Source: JAISFI01 sp031552335 (lineage in GTDB: Bacteria > Bacteroidota > Bacteroidia > Bacteroidales > Azobacteroidaceae). Taken from it: a stretch of 7,717 nucleotides of DNA. The stretch lies in the NCBI GenBank assembly GCA_031552335.1, contig JAVBMQ010000060.1, positions 1 through 7,717 on the forward strand. Direction: 5' to 3'. The position numbers were made by a program, and so were the translations under genes. Shown one piece after another: positions 1-6,294 of the stretch (position 1 is its first letter; every line of letters begins with the position of its first letter). Under the pieces are notes generated by a model. That model had not been told where the DNA came from. It did not search any database and was given only the letters and a program-made list of their open reading frames with translations.

Positions 1-3
1 ATT

Positions 4-11
4 TACATTTG
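4..11 (+). promoter_or_regulatory. Bacteroidota-type -7 promoter box for the DUF4831 gene
   Basis: The sequence TACATTTG matches the Bacteroidota sigma-ABfr -7 consensus TAnnTTTG at every fixed position. It lies 63 bp before the ATG at 75, which would give a leader of roughly 55 nt. The matching -33 element would fall before the window starts, so it cannot be checked. A match to six fixed bases is expected by chance now and then in A/T-rich DNA. The intergenic position is what makes this one credible. Confidence 0.5.
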
Positions 12-74
12 TAAGTCATTTATATATAAAAATGACTATCACAATAGCGTGTGATATTGAAAAATATAAAGTAT

Positions 75-1151
75 ATGAAGAAATATTTATTGATAGCTGC
101 TATCTTATTTACCGCAGGAGGGTTTGCTCAAACAAAAGTGATCAAGCAGACAGCTGTGAAAAGTAATAATTACGGAGTCAATTATTTTTTACCGGAAACA
201 GAATTGATTGTAAGAGCTGAATATTCAAAGGTTACAGCCCAGGCTGGAACATATTATAAATATGCACAAAAATATCTGGGAATCAATGATCCGGTGACGG
301 AAGACCAGGTGTATTATACTTTGGATAAAATATCGGTTATATCCAAAGGTATTCCTGATAAAAATCAGTCTTATCTGGTAGAATTCAAATCCGGAACAAC
401 AGCTCCGTTTGTATATCTGACAGAAGATGGTTTGATTTGTACAATCAATGCGGATTATACCCCGGACAAAACAGCAGAAATTTCAGCAAAAGAAAAAACA
501 GCAGAAACAAAGCTCTCTCCTCATTCTGTTTATACGGAAGAATATTTACAGGCTGGTTCGGTGGGTAAAATGGCCGAAATATCTGCTAAACAAATTTATC
601 GTTTAAGAGAGAGTCGTATGGACTTATTAACCGGAGATGCAGAGAATGTTCCCCGGGATGGAGAAGCTATGAAGCTTGTTTTACAACAATTAGAAGTGCA
701 GGAAAATGCCTTGGTAGAACAGTTCAAAGGAATTATTACAACAGAAAAAAAAGTATATGAAGTTTCTCTGATCCCGACCGGTGATATCGAGAAAGATGTC
801 TTATTCCGTTTTTCTAAGTATCTGGGAGTTGTAAAGTCAGATGATTTGAGCGGAGCCCCTGTGATGTTTAGCTTGAAAAATTTGAATAAAAAACCGGAAA
901 TTACCAATCCGAAAGAATTGGAAAAAATAGCCAAAGCCAAAGAAAATCCCAAGGGAATCATATATAATATTCCAGGGAAAGCTTCTGTTGATGTAATTTT
1001 CGGAACAAAAAACATGTTTTCCGGAGATGTGCTGGTATCTCAATTCGGAGACACGGAAACATTGGCCCCGAATATTTTTGAAGATAAAAAAGCCCCTGTA
1101 AAAGTGTATTTTTACCCCGAAACAGGAGGAATTAAACAAATAATACAATAA
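75..1151 (+). CDS. DUF4831 family secreted protein
   Basis: This 358-residue protein begins with a signal peptide of about 19 residues (MKK, then a hydrophobic run ending GGFAQ), so it is probably exported to the periplasm or outer membrane. There is no lipobox cysteine. The segment YGVNYFLPETELIV, followed by a tyrosine-rich stretch with a GIPDK motif and a TAPFVYLTEDGLICTIN segment, resembles the N-terminal half of DUF4831 proteins, which are largely restricted to Bacteroidota and have no known function. The length is normal for the family. An upstream in-frame GTG at 51 would add eight residues (MILKNIKY) before the lysines. I prefer the ATG at 75 because it puts the charged MKK at the head of the signal peptide. 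A promoter box lies at 4-11, and a long hairpin repeat begins directly after the stop codon. The family assignment is from memory of conserved segments; the biochemical role is unknown. Confidence 0.82.
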   Translation: MKKYLLIAAILFTAGGFAQTKVIKQTAVKSNNYGVNYFLPETELIVRAEYSKVTAQAGTYYKYAQKYLGINDPVTEDQVYYTLDKISVISKGIPDKNQSYLVEFKSGTTAPFVYLTEDGLICTINADYTPDKTAEISAKEKTAETKLSPHSVYTEEYLQAGSVGKMAEISAKQIYRLRESRMDLLTGDAENVPRDGEAMKLVLQQLEVQENALVEQFKGIITTEKKVYEVSLIPTGDIEKDVLFRFSKYLGVVKSDDLSGAPVMFSLKNLNKKPEITNPKELEKIAKAKENPKGIIYNIPGKASVDVIFGTKNMFSGDVLVSQFGDTETLAPNIFEDKKAPVKVYFYPETGGIKQIIQ

Positions 1152-1253
1152 AAATTTTGAATTTTGAATTTTGAATTTTGAATTGTGTGGAACAGGAGTT
1201 TTTACGCAATCAAAATTTAAAATTTAGAATTCAAAGTTCAAAATTCAAAATTT
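1152..1253 (+). repeat. Period-7 AATTTTG array folding into a 36-bp imperfect hairpin (locus A)
   Basis: Five tandem units of AATTTTG (the last is AATTGTG) run from 1153 to 1187. Six units of the reverse complement CAAAATT, with variants TAAAATT, TAGAATT and CAAAGTT, run from 1211 to 1252. The arms pair as 1152-1187 with 1218-1253. The outer 15 bp are perfect, and the rest contains four G-T pairs and one G-A mismatch. The loop side is 1188-1217. The element fills almost the whole gap: it starts at the first base after the DUF4831 stop and ends 4 bp before the paaK ATG. It may act at the 3' end of the DUF4831 message or occlude the paaK start. No GC-rich stem with a following T-tract is present, so it is not a standard intrinsic terminator. 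Confidence 0.85.
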
Positions 1254-1257
1254 CTAA

Positions 1258-2559
1258 ATGATCTGGAACGAAACGATGGAGTGCATGTCCCGTCAGGACT
1301 TGCGTAAACTCCAGGGAATTAGGCTGAAAAAGGTAGTAGAACGTGTTTATCACAATTGTGAACCCTACAGGAAAAGAATGCAGGAAGCCGGAATTACTCC
1401 GGCTGATATCGAAACAATTGATGATATCGTTAAATTACCATTTACTTCGAAGAAAGATTTAAGGGATTATTATCCTTTTGGTTTATTGAGTACACCCATG
1501 TCGGAGATTGTGCGTGTGCATGCCTCTTCCGGAACTACAGGTAAACCTATTGTGGTCGGATATACCCGCAATGACCTGAATGTATGGAATGAAGTGGGCG
1601 CCCGCTGTTTTTCTGCTTATGGATTAGGCAGGAATGATGTGATTCAGGTGTCATATGGCTATGGATTGTTTACCGGAGGATTAGGTGCACATACAGCAGT
1701 AGAAACCATCGGAGGTACGGTAATCCCGATGTCAAGCGGTAATACGGAAAAGCAGATTATGTTGATGCATGATTTAGGTGCAGTGGGTCTGGCATGTACT
1801 CCTTCTTATGCATTATACCTGGCAGATGCCTTGAAAGATTCAGGTATCTCCCGTAACGAATTCAAACTGAAGGTAGGTATCTTTGGTGCAGAGCCCTGGA
1901 CGGAAGCCATGAGAAAAGAATTGGAAGAAAAACTGGGAATTAAAGCATACGATATATATGGCCTGACGGAGATCATTGGTCCGGGTGTAGGTCATGAATG
2001 TGAACTGCAGGATGGAACACATCTTTGTGAGGATCATTTTTATCCTGAAATTATCAATCCGGAAACAGGGGAGCCGGTGCTTCCGGGAGAAACGGGGGAA
2101 TTGGTTTTTACCACCCTGACAAAAGAAGGAATGCCCCTGATCCGTTTCCGTACCCGTGATCTGACATATCTCAATTATGATAAATGTGCTTGTGGAAGGA
2201 CTTCCGTACGTATGGGACGTATCCTTGGACGCAGCGATGATATGTTGATTATCCGTGGTGTCAATGTATTCCCGTCGCAAGTTGAATCTGTTATTTGCGA
2301 AATGCCGGAATTCGAACCTCATTATATGTTGATTGTTGATCGCGTAAATAACCTGGATACTTTTGAAGTACAGGTGGAAATGCGGGAAGAGTTCTATTCC
2401 GATGAAGTAAATAAAATGTTGGAACTACAAAAGAAAATCCGCCATCGCCTGCAAAATGTAATTGGAATTGCGCCGGATGTCAGATTGGTGGAGCCCAGAA
2501 GTCTGGAAAGAAGTCAGGGAAAAGCCAAGAGGGTGATGGATAAACGGAAGTTTGTTTAA
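1258..2559 (+). CDS. paaK: Phenylacetate-CoA ligase (AMP-forming)
   Basis: This 433-residue cytoplasmic adenylating enzyme is of normal length for PaaK. The family joins phenylacetate or a related aryl acetate to coenzyme A with cleavage of ATP to AMP and pyrophosphate. Visible motifs are the phosphate-binding loop SSGTTGKP at 90-97, AEPW at 211-214, the adenylate-binding DIYGLTE at 232-238, FRTRDL at 297-302, the hinge and C-terminal domain entry GRSDDMLIIRGVNVFPSQ at 324-341, and the lysine-bearing GKAKR at 421-425. His246, Cys248, His255, Cys257 and the CACG at 310-313 sit where many anaerobe PaaK proteins carry a metal-binding Cys/His cluster. The start MIWNE followed by MSRQDLRKLQ aligns with usual PaaK N-termini, so the ATG at 1258 is preferred. 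There is no visible Shine-Dalgarno sequence, because a hairpin repeat arm occupies that place. The ACT gene follows 31 bp later, probably in one operon. The true substrate could be indoleacetate or another aryl acid. Confidence 0.95.
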   Translation: MIWNETMECMSRQDLRKLQGIRLKKVVERVYHNCEPYRKRMQEAGITPADIETIDDIVKLPFTSKKDLRDYYPFGLLSTPMSEIVRVHASSGTTGKPIVVGYTRNDLNVWNEVGARCFSAYGLGRNDVIQVSYGYGLFTGGLGAHTAVETIGGTVIPMSSGNTEKQIMLMHDLGAVGLACTPSYALYLADALKDSGISRNEFKLKVGIFGAEPWTEAMRKELEEKLGIKAYDIYGLTEIIGPGVGHECELQDGTHLCEDHFYPEIINPETGEPVLPGETGELVFTTLTKEGMPLIRFRTRDLTYLNYDKCACGRTSVRMGRILGRSDDMLIIRGVNVFPSQVESVICEMPEFEPHYMLIVDRVNNLDTFEVQVEMREEFYSDEVNKMLELQKKIRHRLQNVIGIAPDVRLVEPRSLERSQGKAKRVMDKRKFV

Positions 2560-2590
2560 AATGTCATTTTACCATTAAAACTAAGAAACT

Positions 2591-3016
2591 ATGTTAATCA
2601 AACAGCTGTCTATTTTTCTTGAAAATAAGAAAGGACGTTTCACAGAAGTTGCCAATATCCTGGGTGAGGCAGGAGTTAATATGACTGCTTTTACAGTGGC
2701 CGAAAATTCGGATTTTGGTATTTTGCGCCTGATCGTTTCTGATCCGGATAAAGCGAAAGAAGTCTTGAAAAGTAAATTATATGCAGTAAATGTAACGGAT
2801 GTCGTTTGTTTGGAATGTCCCAATGTGCCTGGTTCTCTGGGTCGTGCCATGACAATCCTTACCAATGCCGGTATTTTTGTGGAATACATGTATGCTTTTG
2901 CAGCTGGAGATGTGGCCCGGGTCGTTATTCGTCCTGATGACATTAATAAATGTGTGGAAGTGTTGAAAAATAACAAACTCGAATTACTGGCTGCAAGCGA
3001 GTTGTATAAGTTATAA
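2591..3016 (+). CDS. Tandem ACT-domain protein paired with paaK
   Basis: This 141-residue soluble protein consists of two ACT domains with no catalytic domain. The first covers about residues 4-66, with the turn ENKKGRFTEVANILGEAGVN at 11-30. The second covers about 71-136, with the matching turn PNVPGSLGRAMTILTNAGI at 78-96. ACT domains bind small ligands, usually amino acids, at the glycine-containing turn after the first strand. Free-standing double-ACT proteins next to paaK are a recurring arrangement in anaerobic bacteria and archaea, often near indolepyruvate:ferredoxin oxidoreductase genes, though none is in this window. I infer that it senses an aromatic amino acid or related acid and adjusts the ligase or its pathway. 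The sequence does not prove this. It starts 31 bp after paaK with no promoter box between, so co-transcription is likely. Confidence 0.9.
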   Translation: MLIKQLSIFLENKKGRFTEVANILGEAGVNMTAFTVAENSDFGILRLIVSDPDKAKEVLKSKLYAVNVTDVVCLECPNVPGSLGRAMTILTNAGIFVEYMYAFAAGDVARVVIRPDDINKCVEVLKNNKLELLAASELYKL

Positions 3017-3028
3017 CATGGGGTTAAT

Positions 3029-3063
3029 AATTCTTAATTCGCAACTCTTAACTCTTAATTCCA
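3029..3063 (+). repeat. Period-7 AATT array without a clear opposite arm (locus B)
   Basis: Five 7-bp units follow one another: AATTCTT, AATTCGC, AACTCTT, AACTCTT and AATTCCA. The array starts 12 bp after the ACT-protein stop codon and ends 11 bp before the bamD -7 box, so it occupies the place where a -33 promoter element would be. It keeps the AATT (or AACT) register of the hairpin loci elsewhere in the window. I found no convincing complementary array nearby. It may be a one-armed or decayed member of the same family. Confidence 0.6.
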
Positions 3064-3074
3064 TAGAGATTCAC

Positions 3075-3082
3075 TATCTTTG
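3075..3082 (+). promoter_or_regulatory. Bacteroidota-type -7 promoter box for the bamD gene group
   Basis: TATCTTTG matches the TAnnTTTG consensus exactly and is followed by GTGCGC. It lies 18 bp before the bamD ATG, which would give a leader of only about 10-14 nt. No clear TTTG -33 element is seen 19-21 bp upstream, where a period-7 repeat sits instead. The box overlaps a possible in-frame TTG start at 3080 and argues against it. This would be the promoter for bamD, the omega subunit, DUF4293 and the 486-residue protein. Confidence 0.6.
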
Positions 3083-3100
3083 TGCGCTAAAACTCTACAA

Positions 3101-3910
3101 ATGAGATATAGAATATTGTATTTTTTATTTGCCGTGCTACTTCTCTCTGCTTGTGGAGAATATAATAAGGTGTTGAAAAACCCTGATTATGAGGTGCGTT
3201 ACAAATATGCCAAAAAATATTTTGATGAGGGGAAATTTTCCCGTTCAGCTACTCTTTTAGAAGAATTGGTACCCCTTTTCAAAGGAAGTTCATATGCGGA
3301 AGAATCTCTTTATTTGTTGGCTCAAAGTTATTATGGACAAAAAGATTATGTGACGGCATCTGAATATTTTGCTACTTATTACAATACTTATCCTAAAGGA
3401 GAATATGCGGAATTATCCCGTTATTACGGGGCTTATGGTTTGTATCTGGACTCTCCTGATGTGAGATTGGATCAAAGTCAGACTTATAAAGCCATTACGC
3501 GTTTCCAGGATTTTATGGAGTATTATCCCCAAAGTGAACGTAAAGATGAGGCTCAGCGTATTTTGTTCGAATTGCAGGAGAAATTAGCGTTGAAGGAGTT
3601 ATTGGCGACACAATTGTATTATAATCTCGGGAATTACATGGGAAATAATTATCTTTCCTGTGTGATTTATGCACAAAATGCATTGAGATCATATCCGTAT
3701 TCCAAATACAGGGAAGATTTTCTGTTTTATTCCATCCGGGCCAAATATGATATGGCAGAGCAAAGTGTGGAAGAACGAAAAGCCGTCCGGTACAGAGATG
3801 TAATTGATGATTATTACGCATATGTCAATGAGTTTCCGGAAGGTAAACATATAAAACAGGTAAACCGTTATTATAGCAAAGCAAGACACGAAATCGGAGA
3901 AACTTATTAA
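3101..3910 (+). CDS. bamD: Outer membrane protein assembly factor BamD (lipoprotein)
   Basis: This 269-residue lipoprotein has a signal sequence ending in the lipobox LLSAC, with the lipidated cysteine at residue 18. It should be anchored in the outer membrane facing the periplasm, where BamD works with BamA to fold beta-barrel proteins. The mature part is helical and TPR-like. It begins with the Bacteroidota-typical segment NPDYEVRYKYAKKYFDEGKF (28-47), continues with repeats at about 66-100 (EESLYLLAQSYYGQKDY, ending YYNTYPKGEYA), carries SPDVRLDQSQTYKAITRFQDF (118-138), and ends in further TPR-like helices at about 167-262. The length is normal. An alternative TTG at 3080 would add MCAKTLQ before the signal peptide, but it overlaps the -7 box and spoils the lipoprotein signal, so the ATG at 3101 is chosen. 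The omega-subunit gene follows after 33 bp, an arrangement common in this phylum. Confidence 0.93.
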   Translation: MRYRILYFLFAVLLLSACGEYNKVLKNPDYEVRYKYAKKYFDEGKFSRSATLLEELVPLFKGSSYAEESLYLLAQSYYGQKDYVTASEYFATYYNTYPKGEYAELSRYYGAYGLYLDSPDVRLDQSQTYKAITRFQDFMEYYPQSERKDEAQRILFELQEKLALKELLATQLYYNLGNYMGNNYLSCVIYAQNALRSYPYSKYREDFLFYSIRAKYDMAEQSVEERKAVRYRDVIDDYYAYVNEFPEGKHIKQVNRYYSKARHEIGETY

Positions 3911-3943
3911 TCGTATTAAAAGAATAAAAATTATATATAAATC

Positions 3944-4276
3944 ATGGATTATAGAAAAACAAACGCACCTTTGACGACAATTACCCGGGATATGATGTCT
4001 TTATCGGCAGAAACCGGAAATGTATATGAAACTGTAAGGATCATCGGTAAACGTGCCAATCAAATCAGTGTTGAAATGAAACATGATTTGGAAAAAAAAT
4101 TGCAAGAGTTTGCTTCTTTTAACGATAATCTGGAAGAAGTTTTTGAAAATAGAGAACAAATTGAAATTTCCCGTTATTTTGAAAGACTTCCTAAACCGAC
4201 ATTGATTGCTACACAGGAATTTATTGATGGAGAAGTTTACTACAGAAATCCGAACAAAGAAAAAGATAAGTTCTGA
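3944..4276 (+). CDS. rpoZ: RNA polymerase omega subunit (RpoZ/Rpb6-like)
   Basis: This 110-residue cytoplasmic protein carries the omega core at about residues 28-50, with VYETVRIIGKRANQIS followed by a charged helix. In other omega subunits the equivalent segment clamps the C-terminal part of the beta' subunit and helps polymerase assembly. The conserved tail EVFENREQIEISRYFERLPKP (65-85) is, as I recall, characteristic of the Bacteroidota version. The protein is somewhat longer than the roughly 90-residue proteobacterial omega, as expected for this phylum. The gene lies 33 bp after bamD and 5 bp before the DUF4293 gene, so it is almost certainly within one operon. The upstream region is A/T-rich with only a weak AAAAGAA purine run as ribosome-binding sequence. 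Omega subunits are poorly conserved, so the call leans on the core motif and on gene order. Confidence 0.85.
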   Translation: MDYRKTNAPLTTITRDMMSLSAETGNVYETVRIIGKRANQISVEMKHDLEKKLQEFASFNDNLEEVFENREQIEISRYFERLPKPTLIATQEFIDGEVYYRNPNKEKDKF

Positions 4277-4281
4277 TACTT

Positions 4282-4740
4282 ATGATACAGAGAATTCAAA
4301 CTGTTTATTTTATACTTATCGCCGGCTTGATGCTGGCGATGTTGTTTCTGCCCCTTGGAGAAGCTTCCGGAGATACAGGTCTGGTAATGAAGGCTAATGG
4401 GATATTTCAGCGTTCCGGAGACTTATTATATGCTACCTGGATTTTATATGCATTTGTTATTCTTGTGGCTTTGGACGCTTTATCAGCTATTTTTTTATAT
4501 AAAAACAGACCTCTCCAAATTAAATGCTCGTATGTTAATTGCATTCAGATACTTTTGGTTTACGGATTGTTCTTTTTTTATCACTATTCCTTTTTTTCAA
4601 AAGAACAGTATGAATATTATGAAACAACCATGTTCATTACCCTGGCTTTTCCTGCGGTAGCATTGATATTGAATTTTCTGGCCATCCGGGGTATCAAAAA
4701 AGATGAAAAACTGATCAAATCATTGGATAGAATCCGGTAA
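4282..4740 (+). CDS. DUF4293 family four-helix membrane protein
   Basis: This 152-residue inner-membrane protein has four predicted helices at about residues 6-25, 50-73, 84-104 and 116-136. A short soluble loop at 26-49 follows the first helix, and the tail is charged. The opening MIQRIQTVYFIL and the ending IKKDEKLIKSLDRIR match what I recall of DUF4293, a Bacteroidota family of unknown function with conserved ends. The gene starts 5 bp after the omega-subunit stop, and the next gene starts 5 bp after its own stop, so all are probably translated from one message. A link to bamD and rpoZ by gene order is common in this phylum but does not reveal a role. Confidence 0.87.
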   Translation: MIQRIQTVYFILIAGLMLAMLFLPLGEASGDTGLVMKANGIFQRSGDLLYATWILYAFVILVALDALSAIFLYKNRPLQIKCSYVNCIQILLVYGLFFFYHYSFFSKEQYEYYETTMFITLAFPAVALILNFLAIRGIKKDEKLIKSLDRIR

Positions 4741-4745
4741 GAGGA

Positions 4746-6206
4746 ATGATTGAGGAGCATGTAAAAATACATGATAAGTTTTCCGTAGAAATGAAAGTTG
4801 GCTTCACGGCTCACCAGGAACGTGAAGTGAATGATTTTTCAATGAATATGTGGATGTATATTCCCAATGCATTGGATATCAATAAATATACATACTCAAA
4901 ATATGAATTTTACAAGGATGTAAAGTCTCATATTCGTTTAATAACTCCTATTTATCGGTTATATGAAATCGCTCAACCGGAAGAGTTACCTTTTAAACTC
5001 TTGAAAAATTCGTTTTTCAAGTTGACAGAAGATCCCTCAAAAAGTAATATCGCCGACTATGAAATGCATATCAAGATGTTTCAGTCCATCCTGAAAAGTT
5101 CTTTAAGAGAGGAAATTCTTTTTATCAAACGTTGTAAATCTGACGAAAATCGCTCCATTGCTATTTCAAACTATATTGATAATACTTCATTAATAACGGA
5201 GAGGTACCGGAGTTTGGGAAATATCCTGAAAGTACCTGTTATTGAGCAGAATGTATTTGAATATTTTGTTTTTTGTGATGAATTCATGAGTAATCTGATA
5301 GAGTTGAATACATTCAATTTATTAAAGTATTTGAGAGATACACATGATGATGTATATGCTAAAACTAAATCGGATATACTCCGCTTGATTAACAATGAGA
5401 TCAATTACAAAAAAACGAATGGTTTTCCGGTTGTGGAAAAAGAAAGTCCGTCGGCTAATCGCGATGTAGTAAGTCGTTTTTCGGCCTTGAAAAAATATAT
5501 AGAAAGCCAGCTTTTCCTGAAGGTAAAAATGCATGAAGACGGGGTGTTTGTCCGCCAGTTTTATTATAGTCTTGCAGCAGGTATTTCTATGATATTTGCT
5601 ACCATTGTAACTTTTTCGTTTCAATCGAAGTATGGTAATTTTACCTTGCCATTATTTATTGCATTGGTAGCAGGATATATGTTGAAAGACCGGATCAAAG
5701 AACTTTCCAGATATTATTTTTCTCATAGGTTAGACAGCCGGTATTTTGACAATAAAACAGATCTCAATATCAATGATGTGCCTGTAGGATGGTTTAAGGA
5801 AAGTCAGTCTTTTGTCAAGGAGGATCAAATACCTGTTGAAGTCAGACAATTACGTAACCGCTCTGCCATCCTGGAAGCAGAAAACAGGATCAATGATGAA
5901 AAAATTATTCTTTATCGTGTAGGTATGCAGTTGAATAGGAGAGATATCAATCAATCTAATATTTATCCGGTTGCCGGAGTAAATAATATCCTCCGTTTTA
6001 ATCTGACACAGTTTATCCGGAAAATGGACAATCCTCATGTTCCCCTTTATGTTACTGATGGCGAAAGTGATTATAAGATCATTGAAGGCGAAAAGATTTA
6101 CTACCTCAATTTCATTCTCCGTTACGAATATTTAGATCAATTGGAATTAAAAAGATATAGAATTGCCTTTAATAGGGAGGGGATCAAAAACCTTGAAAGG
6201 TTTTAG
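4746..6206 (+). CDS. Unrecognised 486-residue membrane-anchored protein
   Basis: I cannot name this family. The protein has no signal peptide. Residues 1-270 are soluble-looking, charged and mainly helical, and include an aromatic-rich segment near 33-56 and a possible helical bundle at about 101-222. Two closely spaced membrane helices follow at about 273-292 (YYSLAAGISMIFATIVTFSF) and 299-313 (FTLPLFIALVAGYML), joined by a short turn with QSKYGNF and ending in KDRIKELSRYYF. A hairpin through the inner membrane would leave both soluble parts in the cytoplasm. Residues 330-486 form a second soluble domain rich in alternating polar and hydrophobic strands, with GVNNILRFNLTQFIRKMDNP at 411-430. 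No nucleotide-binding, protease or nuclease motif is evident. It begins 5 bp after the DUF4293 stop. The purine run GAGGA touches the ATG, too close for a normal ribosome-binding site; Met16 at 4791 is an alternative start. It is followed by the hairpin repeat at 6209-6294. Confidence 0.85.
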   Translation: MIEEHVKIHDKFSVEMKVGFTAHQEREVNDFSMNMWMYIPNALDINKYTYSKYEFYKDVKSHIRLITPIYRLYEIAQPEELPFKLLKNSFFKLTEDPSKSNIADYEMHIKMFQSILKSSLREEILFIKRCKSDENRSIAISNYIDNTSLITERYRSLGNILKVPVIEQNVFEYFVFCDEFMSNLIELNTFNLLKYLRDTHDDVYAKTKSDILRLINNEINYKKTNGFPVVEKESPSANRDVVSRFSALKKYIESQLFLKVKMHEDGVFVRQFYYSLAAGISMIFATIVTFSFQSKYGNFTLPLFIALVAGYMLKDRIKELSRYYFSHRLDSRYFDNKTDLNINDVPVGWFKESQSFVKEDQIPVEVRQLRNRSAILEAENRINDEKIILYRVGMQLNRRDINQSNIYPVAGVNNILRFNLTQFIRKMDNPHVPLYVTDGESDYKIIEGEKIYYLNFILRYEYLDQLELKRYRIAFNREGIKNLERF

Positions 6207-6208
6207 GG

Positions 6209-6294
6209 AATTACGAATTACGAATTAGGAATTACGATTTTTTTCGTTCATAAATTGAGATTCATTCGTAATTCCTAATTCGTAATTCGTAATT
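6209..6294. repeat. Period-7 GAATTAC array forming a perfect 29-bp hairpin (locus C)
   Basis: Units GAATTAC, GAATTAC, GAATTAG and GAATTAC run from 6208 to 6235. Their exact reverse complement occupies 6266-6294. Bases 6209-6237 pair with 6266-6294 without a mismatch, around a 28-nt loop that begins with seven Ts. The one variant unit (GAATTAG) has its matching partner CTAATTC in the opposite arm. The hairpin fills the whole gap between two convergent genes: it begins 2 bp after the stop of the 486-residue protein and ends at the base before the stop codon of the beta-barrel gene. A bidirectional 3'-end role is a reasonable inference, although the stem is A/T-rich. Confidence 0.92.

Noticed and set aside
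51..74. GTG at 51 as the start of the DUF4831 protein
   Set aside because: It would put MILKNIKY ahead of a complete signal peptide that already starts with MKK at 75.
1073..1080. TATTTTTG, an exact TAnnTTTG match inside the DUF4831 gene, as a possible paaK promoter
   Set aside because: It lies 178 bp before paaK within coding sequence, has no -33 partner at the right distance, and matches of this length are expected by chance in A/T-rich DNA.
596..1148. Open frames on the - strand opposite the DUF4831 gene
   Set aside because: They overlap a well-supported gene completely and their translations show no family features. The same applies to the antisense frames inside paaK, the ACT gene, bamD and the 486-residue gene.
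3080..3100. TTG at 3080 as the bamD start
   Set aside because: It overlaps the -7 promoter box and would extend the lipoprotein signal unnaturally; the ATG at 3101 gives a standard lipoprotein signal.
4759..4764. ATG at 4759 preceded by GAGGAG, a better-spaced ribosome site than that of the 486-residue gene
   Set aside because: It is out of frame and followed at once by a TAA stop codon, so it encodes nothing.
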